Below, piece after piece: positions 46,204 through 58,677 of a stretch of 64,000 nt of DNA. Origin of the DNA: Dipodascopsis uninucleata var. uninucleata (Eukaryota; Ascomycota; Lipomycetes; Lipomycetales; Lipomycetaceae); NCBI GenBank assembly GCA_030568195.1, contig JAJLTO010000016.1:248001-312000 (forward strand), in the 5' to 3' direction. Both the position numbers and the translations under genes were made by a program. How positions within the stretch are numbered: position 1 is the stretch's first letter; each line of letters opens with the position of its first letter. Under the pieces are notes generated by a model, which was not told the origin of the DNA, searched no databases, and was given only the letters and a program-made list of their open reading frames with translations.

Positions 46204-47853
46204 TTATACCTGTTTCTCAGGATGAACAGCATTTTCAACAACTTCGTCCTCTGGCGCATAAGCGTACTTAGAGTAAGTTCGGATCTTAGCGCCATAGAGG
46301 TAAAATAGATATGGAATTGCACAGCATGCCAAAGAAATAAATGCTAGGAGAGAGCTCGCCCATTGATTACCAAGCCGATGATACATTTGAATGGTGAAAA
46401 GAGGAACCGCGGCACCCCAAAGAGATCTGAGGAAGGTTTTCGCAGCCAACGCCGATGCAGCGTAGTGCTGATACGAGTCAACAAGATAATTGTTCGCGGC
46501 ATTATATAACAAGCAGAAACCGATACCACATGGCAAACCAGCCAGGCAAGGTCCAACCCAGGTAAGAGATGGGTACGAAGTCCATGCGAAAATGAATAAT
46601 CCCACTGGAATAAACCAACAAGAGATCATCATGGGAATCAATCGCACTTCGGCAGGTGGCCGACCATTGTATTTATTGCTAAGTTTCATATAGTGTCTAT
46701 TGACAAGAGGCGAAATTAATGCTGCAATAACGACACCAGCTGCGATAGGAATAAACATCAGACCAGTGATTCCAAAACTATATCCCTTGTCCTCTACAAA
46801 TACAACGGGATAAGCGAAGAAAAACATATATAAGAGGCCATATATCACCGACATGTAAATAGCAATTAAGAAAACGATAAGCTCACGGAAAAGCAGCACT
46901 AAAGGACGAGTGATACTGGATTTTATCATTTGGAGAATTGGCCGTTTATGTCTCTCCATTTCGGTAACATAAGAATCATCACCTGTTTCTTTTCTCAACT
47001 TCTTGGCACGTCGCTTAAGAATCTCTGGAGCGTAAGTTTCAGGGATCGTGAAAACAATTAAAGCGTAGATCACGCCCGTGAAAATCAAGAGAACATAATA
47101 GATCCAACGCCAGCTCACGCTATCTCCAATAAAGCCACCAACAATAGGTCCTATACATGGTCCAAGGAAAGGAGCAGCAGAAAAAGTTGCCATTGCTACA
47201 CCACGCTCTTCGTCTCTCCACATATCGGCCAAGGTGCCACCAACTAGGGTCATTGGTGCGGAAAATGCAATTCCATCAATAAGTCGAGCAACTAACAAGG
47301 TAGCTATATTCTGGGCCACGGCACACGGTACTATGAAAACAAGAGCAAATCCCGTGGTTACAAGATAGACAATTTGTCTTCCCCACAACTCAGATGCAGG
47401 CGCAAAGGCAAGAGGTCCAACGCCAAATCCAACGACAAAAAGCGTTACTGTGAGAATTGCAACTTCTGTTGAGACATTGAACTGTTCTACAACACCATCA
47501 AGATCGCCAGTCACAATGGCAGAACCTAGTGCAACGTCAAAACATAACACGGCTACCACCATTGTACAATACCATTTATATGCCTTTGACCAATTTTTTG
47601 GGTTTTCAGGATCGTCGGGCTTGAATGTAACTAATTTGTACCCATCTTCGCCTGTAATATACCCTGTATCGTGAGAAGAAACGAACTCAGTTAGATCAGC
47701 ATTCGACTCTACAGCATTGATAGGATAGTTGGCTGCGTCAATAGGGGTGATATGCTGGTCTGCTGAGTGAAGATATGGCTGATGAGTGCGAGTAGCATCA
47801 ATAGATGCACCAGTGTGCGACGAAAGCGTACTAACTCTTCTGTTATCAGACAT
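46204..47853 (-). CDS. MFS antiporter, DHA1 family (Tpo1/Flr1-like)
   Basis: Twelve-helix major facilitator of the drug:H+ antiporter-1 family, likely exporting drugs or polyamines at the plasma membrane. Intron-free, 549 aa. A hydrophilic N-terminus of about 90 residues carries the entry motif [15 protein letters not shown], common to fungal DHA1 members. Loop 2-3 has [20 protein letters not shown], where the usual GRR of motif A is GRQ. The antiporter motif C is in helix 5 ([17 protein letters not shown]), followed by SWRWIYYVL. The large central loop ([20 protein letters not shown]) is typical of Tpo1-type exporters. The substrate cannot be assigned from sequence. Confidence 0.93.
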   Translation of the reverse strand: MSDNRRVSTLSSHTGASIDATRTHQPYLHSADQHITPIDAANYPINAVESNADLTEFVSSHDTGYITGEDGYKLVTFKPDDPENPKNWSKAYKWYCTMVVAVLCFDVALGSAIVTGDLDGVVEQFNVSTEVAILTVTLFVVGFGVGPLAFAPASELWGRQIVYLVTTGFALVFIVPCAVAQNIATLLVARLIDGIAFSAPMTLVGGTLADMWRDEERGVAMATFSAAPFLGPCIGPIVGGFIGDSVSWRWIYYVLLIFTGVIYALIVFTIPETYAPEILKRRAKKLRKETGDDSYVTEMERHKRPILQMIKSSITRPLVLLFRELIVFLIAIYMSVIYGLLYMFFFAYPVVFVEDKGYSFGITGLMFIPIAAGVVIAALISPLVNRHYMKLSNKYNGRPPAEVRLIPMMISCWFIPVGLFIFAWTSYPSLTWVGPCLAGLPCGIGFCLLYNAANNYLVDSYQHYAASALAAKTFLRSLWGAAVPLFTIQMYHRLGNQWASSLLAFISLACCAIPYLFYLYGAKIRTYSKYAYAPEDEVVENAVHPEKQV

Positions 47854-49466
47854 TAAATTAATTATATCAGGAAGAGAATATTATAACAATATAGTGAGGA
47901 AAATGTAATATATAGACTAATAGTTAAGGTGGAAGACAAATACTCTAGAATAATTGTGTCGAATATGTAGATTAAATATTATCTCTGGTATATGAATGAA
48001 GAGTAGAGATCATTAGCTGCCTATTCATGGACTCTTCTATCAACAGAAGTGGGATTAAACTGACATTCTACAGATATATATATATATATATATCTTCCTA
48101 TACTTTTATTACGTATATATTCCAGTGCGTTTGGAAACGTCGATCAAATTCTACATCTATGAATTGTTCAAAACGTTGGCTAATCGGCATCTTAAATGAG
48201 TGACTGGGAAAGACAATGCCAAAGTTTTAACTTAACCTTTCCCTCACTAGTCATTTACAAAGAAATTTCATTGTACTTCTCGTCCCAAATAACTATATTA
48301 TACGCGAGGCCGATATTCCGTACTATAGTCAGATTATTTGCCGGAGTTTGGATGATACAATACCGTGCTATGGCTATACGGCTGAATACGAATGCATGGT
48401 CAACAATGAAGAAGACGCCACTTTAAGTCATACGAAGATGCTTACAATAATTAAGCACTTAATCTGAAATCCGCTATATAGTACAAGTTTAGCAGATCCG
48501 CTCGCTGCAAGACGTCTAGTATTGTCGATAGTATTCATTCTTTACTCTCATCATGCACAGATATGGAAGCTCACTCAAAGAGAATTTTTTAACCAACCTG
48601 AAATATACAAATAAAATTACAATCTTCTCTATCAGCAAGTCGCCTATGAATAGAGAATTGGCCGTAATATTTTTACTCCATAAAATATAGTCTCATGTAT
48701 ATAAACAACAGATATATATATTTTAGAGTATATTTTTGGACAAACGAACATTTGTTTGTCTTGCTCGGCAGATCGGCAACTATTGTCGGTATTTGGAGAT
48801 CCGTAAATTACATAATATTTACATATACATTTACTAATAACTTTACTTATCGACTTTCTACTAAAGCGTCTATGAACAATAAAATCTCCGCATTTAAGCT
48901 AAATATCCATACTATGTTCTTGTTTGTAGATTACGTCAATCCTATTCTCTCATATAGACCTCCTGTGTAGCTAAAATTGTAACAATCATTGTGTTAGAAG
49001 CTAATTTCTATTTATGATTCTAATCCGTATATGCATATCTAAACATATATAGAATAAATATATATAGTAGATATAATTATGTAAGAATGTAGTATTTCTT
49101 ACACAATAATACTATTCAACTGCGATGTCATTAATAAATATAATGCAAAAAAAACAAAATCTGATATCCAATCCTTTAATTATATATATCCTTTCCAATA
49201 ATAATATTTAATATTCAAGAGCACAGTAATAACCCTTAACCTAAATAATCTTTCAAAAACAACCTAATACATATGACATAAAATATAACCAAAACCAAGC
49301 CCTTATAAACTTCCCAGCGCAATATGAGTGACCTATGAAAGACGTATACTTTCAAAAGTCTTCACGTAAACAAATAAACTTGCTTTTTACATTTCGCAAA
49401 AAAATGAAACAAAATCGTTAAATAATCAAAAAAGATATAAAATATGAGATATATACGACGAAAAAA
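47854..49466. other. Intergenic region with an AT dinucleotide repeat
   Basis: About 1.6 kb of very AT-rich DNA holding the MFS promoter and the 3' flank of the ECL1-like gene. It includes a pure (AT)10 run at 48074-48093. No coding signal supported. Confidence 0.5.
48074..48093. repeat. (AT)10 microsatellite
   Basis: Twenty bases of uninterrupted AT repeat about 220 bp upstream of the MFS start codon. Confidence 0.95.
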
Positions 49467-50186
49467 TCATATAGAAAGTACAGGAGTAAGTGACGATCTA
49501 TTCACAGGTTGCGCAACAGCGTTGATACTAGAATTAGCTGGGGCCACGTTTGACTGATTAAGCAAAGTAGTAACATTTGATCTTAATGTGCTAGATGTTG
49601 AACGATACTGATACTGGCTAGGCTGTTGTTGATTTAATTTGTTTGGTGACATAGACGAAATAGATCTAGGAATAATATACTGATTATTCGTCGGTGACTT
49701 GGCATCTGCAAAGGAATCTGTTGTTGAGTTTACACCATTACCATTAAAATTGGAATATGCGGATAAAGGCGAATAGTATAGTGCATCAGAAGTATTGTAA
49801 GAGTAATCCGGAGTCATTCGCACCTGAATCACAGAGGATCGTCGTTGGCTTTGCATAGAGCTGAAAGCGTAGTTGCTATTGCTATTATTCAACGACTCAC
49901 TAAGTTGTGAATAAAACCGCGATGTATTTGGTAGAGAATGATGTCGACTTTCCCTTTCATCCAAAGTGGCACCCAGATCTTCGACGTGATTTTGATCTCG
50001 GAAAAAATCGTGTAATTGACTATTGCTACCGTATAATCGCAATAATACTTGATGGTCCAGTCCATCAACAGATAACCGAGAAGCTTGCGACCGTCGCTTA
50101 TCCTCTTCTCTGCATGCTTCAGAGCAATATATAGTACCAGTGGCACATACCTTTTCGCATACAAAGCAATAATCTTCAACCCACAT
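49467..50186 (-). CDS. Ecl1-family zinc-binding regulator
   Basis: The N-terminus WVEDYCFVCEKVCATGTIYCSEACREED carries the Cys-x2-Cys ... Tyr-Cys-Ser-x-x-Cys pattern of the fungal Ecl1 (extender of chronological lifespan) family, with zinc-binding-type Cys residues at positions 7, 10, 20 and 24. Ecl1 proteins act in stationary-phase survival and the zinc/sulfur-starvation response. 239 aa, single exon; the remaining 200 residues are Ser/Asn/Gln-rich and disordered, much longer than the roughly 80-aa yeast Ecl1 proteins but usual for filamentous fungi. The start at 50186 was chosen because it is the only ATG before the zinc motif; the frame continues upstream only with non-ATG codons. Molecular function is inferred from the family. 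Confidence 0.8.
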   Translation of the reverse strand: MWVEDYCFVCEKVCATGTIYCSEACREEDKRRSQASRLSVDGLDHQVLLRLYGSNSQLHDFFRDQNHVEDLGATLDERESRHHSLPNTSRFYSQLSESLNNSNSNYAFSSMQSQRRSSVIQVRMTPDYSYNTSDALYYSPLSAYSNFNGNGVNSTTDSFADAKSPTNNQYIIPRSISSMSPNKLNQQQPSQYQYRSTSSTLRSNVTTLLNQSNVAPANSSINAVAQPVNRSSLTPVLSI

Positions 50187-53100
50187 TTTTGATCTTGAAA
50201 GTATTTGATTCAATCCTCTATATATAAATACGAATTAAGTATGTATGTATGTAGCGTTACTGAAGAATCTAATAAATAAGCAATTTTCCAGATGAGAGAT
50301 TCAACATAAACATAGACATATATATATGTCTGTCTGTGTCTGTGTGTCTGTCGTAAAAAGAAATTGTTGCACAGATCAAAGGGAAAAAACTTTCTTGATG
50401 AGTAATAACCGAAATGGAAAAAATTTGGACTATATTATTATAAAATTCGCCGTGTCAAGATATTGTTTTCAAAAACCAAATAAAAAATTTTCAGAGTATA
50501 TTAGGTGAAATTGCCCTAAGATTTATACGAATGAGATGCTAAAGGTGCAATATGGTGTAGCTGAGATGACCGGCCGATCCTTTGCAGCAAGGTAGAATGC
50601 TGCTGAATTTCGAAACGTGTCTGATTCAGTAATGAGTGAGTAAAAGTCCCAAATTTTAAATATAAAATAACCACGAGTCAGTGTCACAAAATATGACACA
50701 ATATTCTCTAATGGCCGCGTATTGAAATTAAACTTTTAATGCACCTTGGTAGATGATATTGACAATAATCGCGATTGCAACGTGCTTACGCTTAGCTCTG
50801 ACAATGAACAAGAGAATGTACTTCCGTAGGAAAAATTGTCGATGACTATGGTTGAACAATATGAACAAATTATTAGACAAGATCTTGGAAGTGATCCAAA
50901 AACTCAAGTGGATTTATGATGAACTGTGATACCAAGACCAAGTCTAGCTTCCATACAATTAATGCAAAAAGCAATGAAGAACACTCAATATATCATCAAT
51001 GGCATCAGTTAATGTTGAAATATGGAAAAGTATTAGCTTTAAGGCAAGATATTATATGAAGTCAATAGATGAAGAAGATGAGATAAAAAGAGTTGTGGAA
51101 GCAACTGGTAAAGCGACATGAAAATTGAAGGATACCTTGTTCTTCTATATATATGTTCAACAGATAATAATTTTAAATCAGAACCTGATCACGTACAGGA
51201 AAGTAAAATGCTATTTTCCCTCTGCTTTTGTTACTTATTAAAATATTTACTTAATTTTCAATTTCATAGTGGTTGGCTGACACTTTTAAATTTGGCTCTT
51301 CTTCATTCAGGTTTGATAACAAGAAAAAAATAGCAAGCCTATATACCATAAAAAGAAAGTAAATGTCTGAGCTCATACTTTTCTTGAGCCTATGATAAAG
51401 AAAACCATACTCTAGGAATCTGAGCAGATGTAAGATCAAAAGCTCACAAGCTCTCAGGTAGCCTATTCATTTCCACTATCAATAAGTTAAAAAAAATACG
51501 GCAAATGCCTTTTACAATTTAGCATGTTCAAAATACTAAAGTTCTGGTTGAAAAAAGATAATATGGTAATAATAATAGATTACGACTAGCCTCTACAGTT
51601 TGTGTGTTGAGATGTATAGACTAGAACGCACCGTATCATTGGTTTTTTGTTATTTAGAAATTGCTTTTTCCTCCATGACCTGCATCCACAGTGGAGTAGC
51701 TCTAAGAAATTACTCCAAGCATTCTAGTTAAAGAAAGTCAATATTCGGATTGTAGTGATCACCATAGCGGCTACACGCGCTTCACTACAGGACGGAATAA
51801 GCCTATTAGGAGAGGAACTGAACGGTCCAGTTTTGGGTACCAGATATAATTTTGCAGACCTTGGAGGCGCATATTTATCGCCCAAAATGAGCTTATGGTA
51901 AGCTAGACTACAACCATAAGTCTAGAAAGCCGTCACTCACTACCGCTCCGTCTTGTAGCCAATATTGCGAATATTTTAGAGGATAAAGGAACTACAAAGC
52001 TAACACCGTTTCGATCGTCAATTGATCTTTCTTCTCTCTGCTTAAATTTTCTGGGAGTCTATATTAGTTCAAATTAGAAAACTATCTACTGTATATCCTA
52101 AATACCTTGGGAGTGGCAGATAGTTCATGGTGGTATGATTAGCAGGTCCATCAACTCACACTGCTAACAATAACGTCATTTTTTTCTCATCCACTGGGAC
52201 ATAACCCAGCGTCACGGACCAGAAGTTTGGGTCAGTCCCTGTTATTTTGATCTGGCTCAAATATCGGAACCCGGAGACTATGTACTCAGTTCCTGAGTTG
52301 CGTTTTACGGTATACCATACAGTCCTCTCCAAGTCATATGAACATTCGAATTTTAACGATATAATCCAGAAGCGACTAACCAGTGTCTCAGGATCAAATT
52401 TATTTGTAACCTGTCAAATAAGTTATTCGAATATCCAGATAAGTATAATTTCTATGCCATATCCATCGGAGACTTAGCAGCTAGCACTATGACTGCTCGC
52501 TTTAAGCATATGCGCGAAGGTACTGATTACAACTCCTGCTCAAAACAAGGTTTATAGACGAAATTATGTTTAGTAAAAGTTTGAGCATAGTCAAGATAAA
52601 GTATGGTTTACAGCACTAAAAAAAGAGAACTGATCGATCGTTCTAGTACTATGGTCTTGTTTTTTGGTCCAGTCCTTGGGAGATATTGTGCATGCAGGTG
52701 GGCTACTAGCAAATCTCCTCACTCTATGCGTAAAGGGACTTTCTCTCAATAGGCTCTAATTGCGTGGCTCTAATTGCATGGGCTTACTAGCTTCTCATCG
52801 CACAATAATGGATCGAGAACTCATGCAACTCGAGAAAAGTGATTAAATTAAATAATCTAATATGAGTTCTAAAGAGCTGTCTCTCTATAGAAACAAATTA
52901 TAAATCCTGAAGTAAACGCAGAAGTGTATAGCTTCCGGTCAGACGAAGTGAGATAAACGCAGAGGACAAGAGCAATCGCAAGTGAAGCTACCTGTAGCCG
53001 CTCTTACGACTTTGCCTTTTCTGTACTTTTTAGTTGAGTTCAAATTGAATCCTTATGTATTCACTAAACTTGTCTCTAAACTCGCTTTAAACATTTTGGG

Positions 53101-54940
53101 CTCATAAAGATCTCCGTGCCGGCCGCACTGGCAAAGAAGTAGCGTTTTATTAGGGCAGCAACAATACCGCGAATAACCCTCTCAGTTGATAAAACTCATA
53201 ACTACCAAAGCGTAGTATCTTCTATTCTATACGTCGATAAATAATAAGGCATCAGTAAAATAACAGCTTAAAATATTTTTTTTATCTTCGAAGAATTTTC
53301 TGTAGCGCGCTGATACCGTGTACGAAATAGGCTCGCATGCTATTTGTGACCAAGCTTATGTGTGCAATAATTGCTCCAATTGACTCCATTGCGCTCAGCA
53401 ACCCCCCAAATGTCTGTTTCTTCTAACACGAGACTCGTTAAGGACGATCTATAATAGCATGCCCATGTGATATTAAGTTCTATATTTAATTAGATTTTGG
53501 GCTGTGGTTTTAGCGGAGACTCCCATGGAATCCAAAAATATAATATTCGTTAGTGGAAGTATCGCACTCTATCGAGAGCTCTAAGGTCGAAGAAATCGAC
53601 TGTTGGACGGCACGGCCAAGGGACTGATTCGTAGTAAAACTGGGAGCCAGACCAGAAATGAACGCGAAAGGAAATGAGGAATGTGCCTGAAACCATATCA
53701 AAATTTGAACCGCGGTATTCTTTCCGTCGAAACCAAACATTTCCAGCGAGCCAGTTTCCTCTACTGATAAATATTCTCTTTTTGTATTTTGTCTCGCTCT
53801 CATTTCTCTCACCAAGTCCTTCCTTTCTTTTTTGACTCTTTTCTTTTTTTCTTATTCTTTGGTTTCCTATACCCAAGTTTTCTCTCATCCAAAGTTATGT
53901 CTAATAGATCGAGCTGTCGCATCCTTTAGTGGTACCGCTTCTAGATCTTACTGCCCAAACTGCTTGGGCTTGAAATAATTTCTGGCAAGGGCAAATGAAA
54001 ACGAGCCACAAATGTTATTTTCTGACTTACGGCTCACTTCGTGAAAAGTGAGATGAAGACTTGTCTACTTAGAAGAATACGCCCTAATTGTATGTTTCAT
54101 GGTACTATGAGACTAAGATGAGATGTATGCCATTCAGGTGGAATATTTAATTATTCTCAATGAAACGGCCACGCGAGACTGCGTGGCCAGATCTTTAGCA
54201 TCGCAAAAAAGATACCTTAACGTTTATCGCTCTTAGTTGCAGAGGACAGGTTAGCAAGATTCTCTCTTGTCTGGCTCAATATGTATATTCATCTGAACTC
54301 TACTATGCTATGTGAGCTGATCCCCTGTAAAGGAATAGCAGATCAAGTCTAGGTTCTGAGTTTACCATGAACATGATCAGAATTATCCATCTCCTACATC
54401 GTTGCCATCCTGTTCACAACCAGGCACCATCTCTAGTTTACTCTTCTTAAGGTGCTAAGGTAATAATTATTTTATTATTACATAGTGTTACAAATTTATA
54501 TTTCAGTACTCGTATTATTTGAAGTGCTATATCCTTCATTCTGAAGCGCATGAGGAAGAATACGAATGCTTAGCAAGTACCAAGAATAAACATAATAAAA
54601 TAGAAATAATAATAAAGATAAAATAAAATGAACAGCTGATTTAAAGGACTGAAAAACTGTAGAGTAACAATAAAATCTCATGATTAAAAAAAATAAAATA
54701 TACAACAGCTTTCACTGACTATTATAAGAATTACACCTATTAAGACACTGAGGATCGATTTAGAAATTTCGAGTAGAGAACAATATTACCTCCAAAAAGG
54801 TTCCCATAGAATAGGCGATTAAGACAGTCGAAGACGTTGAAGTTCGTTATCAACAATGCTCATAACAAAAATAGTCGCTGCATCATATAGGGTCTTTTTT
54901 CGTTTAAATATCATTCATATCTCCAATTTTAATTTACTCT
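50187..54940. other. Gene desert between ECL1-like gene and H2A.Z
   Basis: The longest stretch without a recognisable gene (4.8 kb). Only short frames occur, none with family features. A minus-strand frame at 53510-53815 has balanced composition, but no known domain and an odd purine-rich upstream flank. Other elements are a short TG/TCTG microsatellite near 50328-50352, an imperfect 14-bp duplication near 52750-52780, and a perfect GC-rich hairpin at 54167-54188. The middle (about 50.6-52.6 kb) has fragments that read like old coding DNA, possibly eroded mobile-element sequence, but not enough to name. Confidence 0.5.
54167..54188. repeat. Perfect GC-rich inverted repeat (8-bp stem, 6-nt loop)
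   Basis: GGCCACGC and GCGTGGCC flank the loop gagact. This perfect stem stands out in AT-rich DNA. It could be part of a structured RNA or a chance palindrome. No Pol III terminator lies immediately after it on either strand. Confidence 0.7.
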
Positions 54941-55604
54941 TCATTTCTTCTTTTTATCGACTTTGAGAAGAGCTTTGTTAATATGTGGCAAAACACCACC
55001 AAAAGCGATAGTAGCCTTAATTAGCGTATCTAACTCTTCATCACCACGAATAGCTAATTGCAAGTGCCGTGGAGTAATTCGCTTAACCTTAAGATCCTTA
55101 GCAGCATTTCCTGCAAGTTCGAGAACTTCAGCTGTCAAATACTCTAGAACTGCGGTAACATAAACGGCCGCCTTCGCACCAACTCGCATCTTGTTCTGAG
55201 TATTAGTCTTCAGAAATCTCTTAACTCGACCACATGGGAACTAAAATTCCTTTTTGTTAGAGTTCAATCATTAGAATTTACATTTATTATGTGAATGCAT
55301 TTCGTTCCCTAGTATTTGCCTCTGTCTTCTAAATCATTTACGCAATAGTATATTGCTGAACTCAACCTCAGAAGACGCGTTCGTTCAATAATATTATTCT
55401 AATAAGATGTACTATTCAACCTCACAATAAAAACGAAGCATATAAACAAGATGAAAAAAGGAAAAATACTGTATTTTGTTCTAGCTTTATGATAATCGAA
55501 GAACATCTTACCTGTAATCCTGCGCGAGCAGAATGAGAAATCTGTGATCTACCATCCTTTGGGCCCGCCTTTCCGCCGTGTGATTTTCCTTTTCCACCAG
55601 ACAT
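54941..55604 (-). CDS. HTZ1: Histone H2A.Z
   Basis: Histone variant H2A.Z, placed at promoter nucleosomes by SWR1. Two exons on the minus strand, 55604-55512 and 55240-54941, separated by a 271-nt intron, give 130 aa. H2A.Z-specific features: N-terminus [19 protein letters not shown], then SHSARAGLQ, an acidic-patch region [16 protein letters not shown], and the docking segment [12 protein letters not shown]. The loop [20 protein letters not shown] and [12 protein letters not shown] are near-identical to other H2A.Z proteins. Two oddities: FPCGRV replaces the usual FPVGRV, and the protein stops soon after the docking domain with VDKKKK, lacking the longer tail of fission yeast Pht1. No SQE motif, so this is not canonical fungal H2A. 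Confidence 0.96.
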
Positions 55605-56397
55605 TACTAAAAGCTACTAAAGAACTTCACGTATTTTCTAAAAAGGAATAAACTAGAAAATTTCTATGGTAGTTGTCTTGTATTTCCACTTCGAAAGCAA
55701 AAAATTTTAGAGAAAGGAAAAGAAAAAGAGAGCGGGATTTTTACGCGACTTGGGAATATGATGATTATGTTTGATTTGATGATGACTTACATCAATTTTG
55801 TTAATACATTATTAATAATGAATATTTCATCAAAACAAACTCCAAAATTAATAAAAAAGATATAAACAAAACTCACGTGATATATATGTTAGAAATTATA
55901 TATTACTAATCATTGACCTGTAAATAAATAATATATAAGCGTCTTACTTTTTAAGCGCACAATAGCTGATTATAAAGTACTTTGCATTGGCTGGTATATA
56001 ATCAGGACGATAGACAATAATCTTACACATTTATGGTCTGCTAAGAAGATCATTAATAAAATATACATTTTTTTGTCGAATTTATCAACAGTTATTCTAC
56101 ATGAGAAGAGATGAAGGTACAATTATGAAATTATATCAAAAATACAAACAATATTACAAGCTAGTTATATTAAAATCATATGCAATGATATACTAGTCTT
56201 GAATAACAACAATATTAACAAGTTAAGATCAATTGATAGCTATTTACTGATGTCCTATGTTGAATAACAAGCATTACTGTTCTATTCAGTAAAATTTGCC
56301 TAGCACCAACAAGTTTGAGCTCTAATATGATAGCTCTTGATATAAATTATGAACTTTTTAAACGGGACTATCAATGTTAATTTTGTGCACAAATTCA
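55605..56397. other. H2A.Z upstream region and HSP60 3' flank
   Basis: About 0.8 kb between two minus-strand genes, strongly AT-rich. ACGCGA near 55744 and CACGTG near 55876 lie upstream of H2A.Z. No coding exon. Confidence 0.5.
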
Positions 56398-58221
56398 TTA
56401 GAAACCCATGCCACCCATTCCCATGCCACCCATTCCAGGAGCAGGAGCAGCAGCAGGCTTCTCATCTGGAACTTCAACAATGGCACATTCAGTAGTACCC
56501 AAAAGGGAAGCGACACCAGAAGCGTCGATCAGTGCAGTTCGAACCACCTTGAATGGATCGATAATTCCAGACGCCACCATATCGGTGTACTCGCCTCTAG
56601 AGGCATCGAAACCCTTGTAGAAATCATCGCCAAGCTCATCAATAAGCTTTCCAACGACAACAGACCCCTCACCACCTGCATTTTCAACAATAGTTCGAGC
56701 AGGCCTAGTAATAGCTGATTTGATAATTGCAACACCCAAATCTTGGTCGAAATTTGCCATCTTAATGTCGCTAAGATATCTAGATGCCTTCAATAATGCA
56801 GTTCCACCACCTGGCAGAATACCTTCCTCCACGGCAGCTCGAGTAGCATTCAAGGCGTCCACAAATCTATCCTTCTTTTCGCCTACCTCAACCTCAGATG
56901 ATCCACCAACCTTAATAACAGCAACACCACCAGATAATTTAGCCAATCTCTCTTGGAGCTTTTCTTTCTCATACTCCGAAGTGGTAGAGTCAGACATGGC
57001 ACCACGAATTTGCTCGCATCGCTGCATGATAAGATCCTTCTCACCCTCACCATTCAAAACAATAGTATCCTCTTTAGTTATAGTAACAGAACCTGATGAA
57101 CCCAGAAGATCGGGAGTGACATTTTCAAGCTTGATGTCAAGCTCATCAGTAAAAACAGTACCGCCAGTAAGAATAGCAATATCACCCAAAATACTCTTAC
57201 GGTTATCACCAAATCCAGGAGCCTTGACAGCAGCAACCTGAACTTGACCACGGAGCTTGTTCAAAATACATGCAGCGAGAGCCTCACCGTCAATATCTTC
57301 AGCGACGATAACAAGAGGACGACGCAACTTATTAGAGATTTCAAGAGCAGGAATTACATCCTGGAGAGCTGAAATCTTCTTCTCAGAAAGAAGAATGAGT
57401 GGACGCTCAAACTCACACTTACCAGTTTTTGCGTCAGTGATAAAGTAAGGCGAAATAAATCCTCGATCGAATCTCATACCCTCAGTAATCTCGAGTTCAT
57501 CTTCAATAGTCTTGCCTTCCTTTACAGTGATAACTCCTTCCTTGCCAACCTTTTCCATAGCATTAGCGATCAGCTTACCAATGTGAGTGTCACCATTCGC
57601 AGAAATAGTAGCAACCTGGGCAATTTCCTCCGAGGTTGTAATTTCACGCTTATTACGCTGCAAGAATTCCACTACCTTATCAACGGCAGCCTGAGTACCT
57701 CTTCTAAGGTCCATAGGGTTACATCCAGCAGCGACATTCTTAACAGATTCGGTGAAAATAGCCCTTGCAAGTACAGTAGCAGTAGTAGTACCATCTCCAG
57801 CAATCTCATTAGTCTTGGAAGCAACATCTTGAAGCAATTTAGCTCCCAAGTTCTCAAATTTGTCCTTCAAAACGATACTCTATTACTTCGGTTAGAATAA
57901 TTACACTTTCGATAACAGTCAACTCATTCGTATGCAAAAATTTTCTGCTAGTTCATTTACCTTAGCAACAGTAACACCGTCCTTCGTGATCTTTGGAGAG
58001 CCAAAGCTCTGTTCAATTAAAACATTGCGACCCTTTGGACCAAGAGTAACAGCAACCGCTCTAGCGAGGATATCAACACCCTGCAAGAGAGCAGCTCTTC
58101 CTTCAACTCCGAACTTAAGCTCTTTATGGGAAAAGAATCTGCTCTGCGAGGCAATAAAAGATGTTGCAGATAGCCGAGTACTAGTACGAGCTAGTGATGA
58201 TCTAGTAATAAGCCGATTCAT
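56398..58221 (-). CDS. HSP60: Mitochondrial chaperonin Hsp60
   Basis: Group I chaperonin of the mitochondrial matrix, folding imported proteins together with Hsp10. Two exons on the minus strand, 58221-57961 and 57879-56398, give 580 aa. A basic Ser/Arg-rich presequence ([20 protein letters not shown]...) precedes the mature start near [15 protein letters not shown]. The nucleotide site is complete: [13 protein letters not shown], then [11 protein letters not shown], and the C-terminal GGG-type loop [12 protein letters not shown]. The family repeat tail [10 protein letters not shown] is at the C-terminus. The 81-nt intron interrupts the TVAK(S)[12 protein letters not shown] stretch. Length matches fungal Hsp60. 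Heat-shock-element-like dyads lie upstream. Confidence 0.98.
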
Positions 58222-58677
58222 ATTTAATAACTATCACGAACCGATTCAGTCGATTTAATTAGTGCTATATAGTATTAAGACTACAGAAATCGAATGATAT
58301 TTGTCCTCGTAGGAAATGTTACAAATCCAGCATTTATAAAACGGAGTATTTATGGAAAAAATTTCGACTTCCGGAATTCCGGGTAATTTGTGTATCCATC
58401 CTACATAAATGAATATGATCTTGTACGTTTGTACGGATGCTAGAATTTTCGAGACAGTTAAGCGACAATAGAAATAATTGGCGTTCCTTATAAGGCATAT
58501 ATGGACTATTATTCTGCGTTTGTTTGACTAAATAGAAATAGTCAATAGTAGCATTTATGAGGACTGAAGAACTATATGGACATGAGATAAGAAAAATATA
58601 AACGACGCACAATATTTTAATATCATTTCAATTGCAGTCTAGACTGCAGCAATATATTTGTAATTTTGTATATCGTA
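58222..58677. promoter_or_regulatory. HSP60: HSP60 promoter with heat-shock-element-like dyads
   Basis: 456 bp between the HSP60 start and the UFD1 stop. It contains TTCcgGAA at 58369-58376 and GAAttTTC at 58443-58450, each a two-unit heat shock element; the second is followed in phase by a near-match GAC unit. Heat-shock factor control is the known regulation of HSP60 in fungi; binding here is inferred. Confidence 0.5.

Noticed and set aside
51700-52500. Weak resemblance of some fragments to the C-terminal part of copia-type elements
   Set aside because: Only a few residues match, no terminal repeats or other parts of such an element were found, so I do not call one.
53510-53888. Two overlapping minus-strand frames of about 100 codons
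   Set aside because: Both frames are open over the same purine-biased DNA, neither shows a domain, and no splice context supports either.
56720-57241. Long plus-strand open frame (173 codons) opposite HSP60
   Set aside because: It is antisense to a fully conserved Hsp60 exon and arises from codon bias of the real gene.
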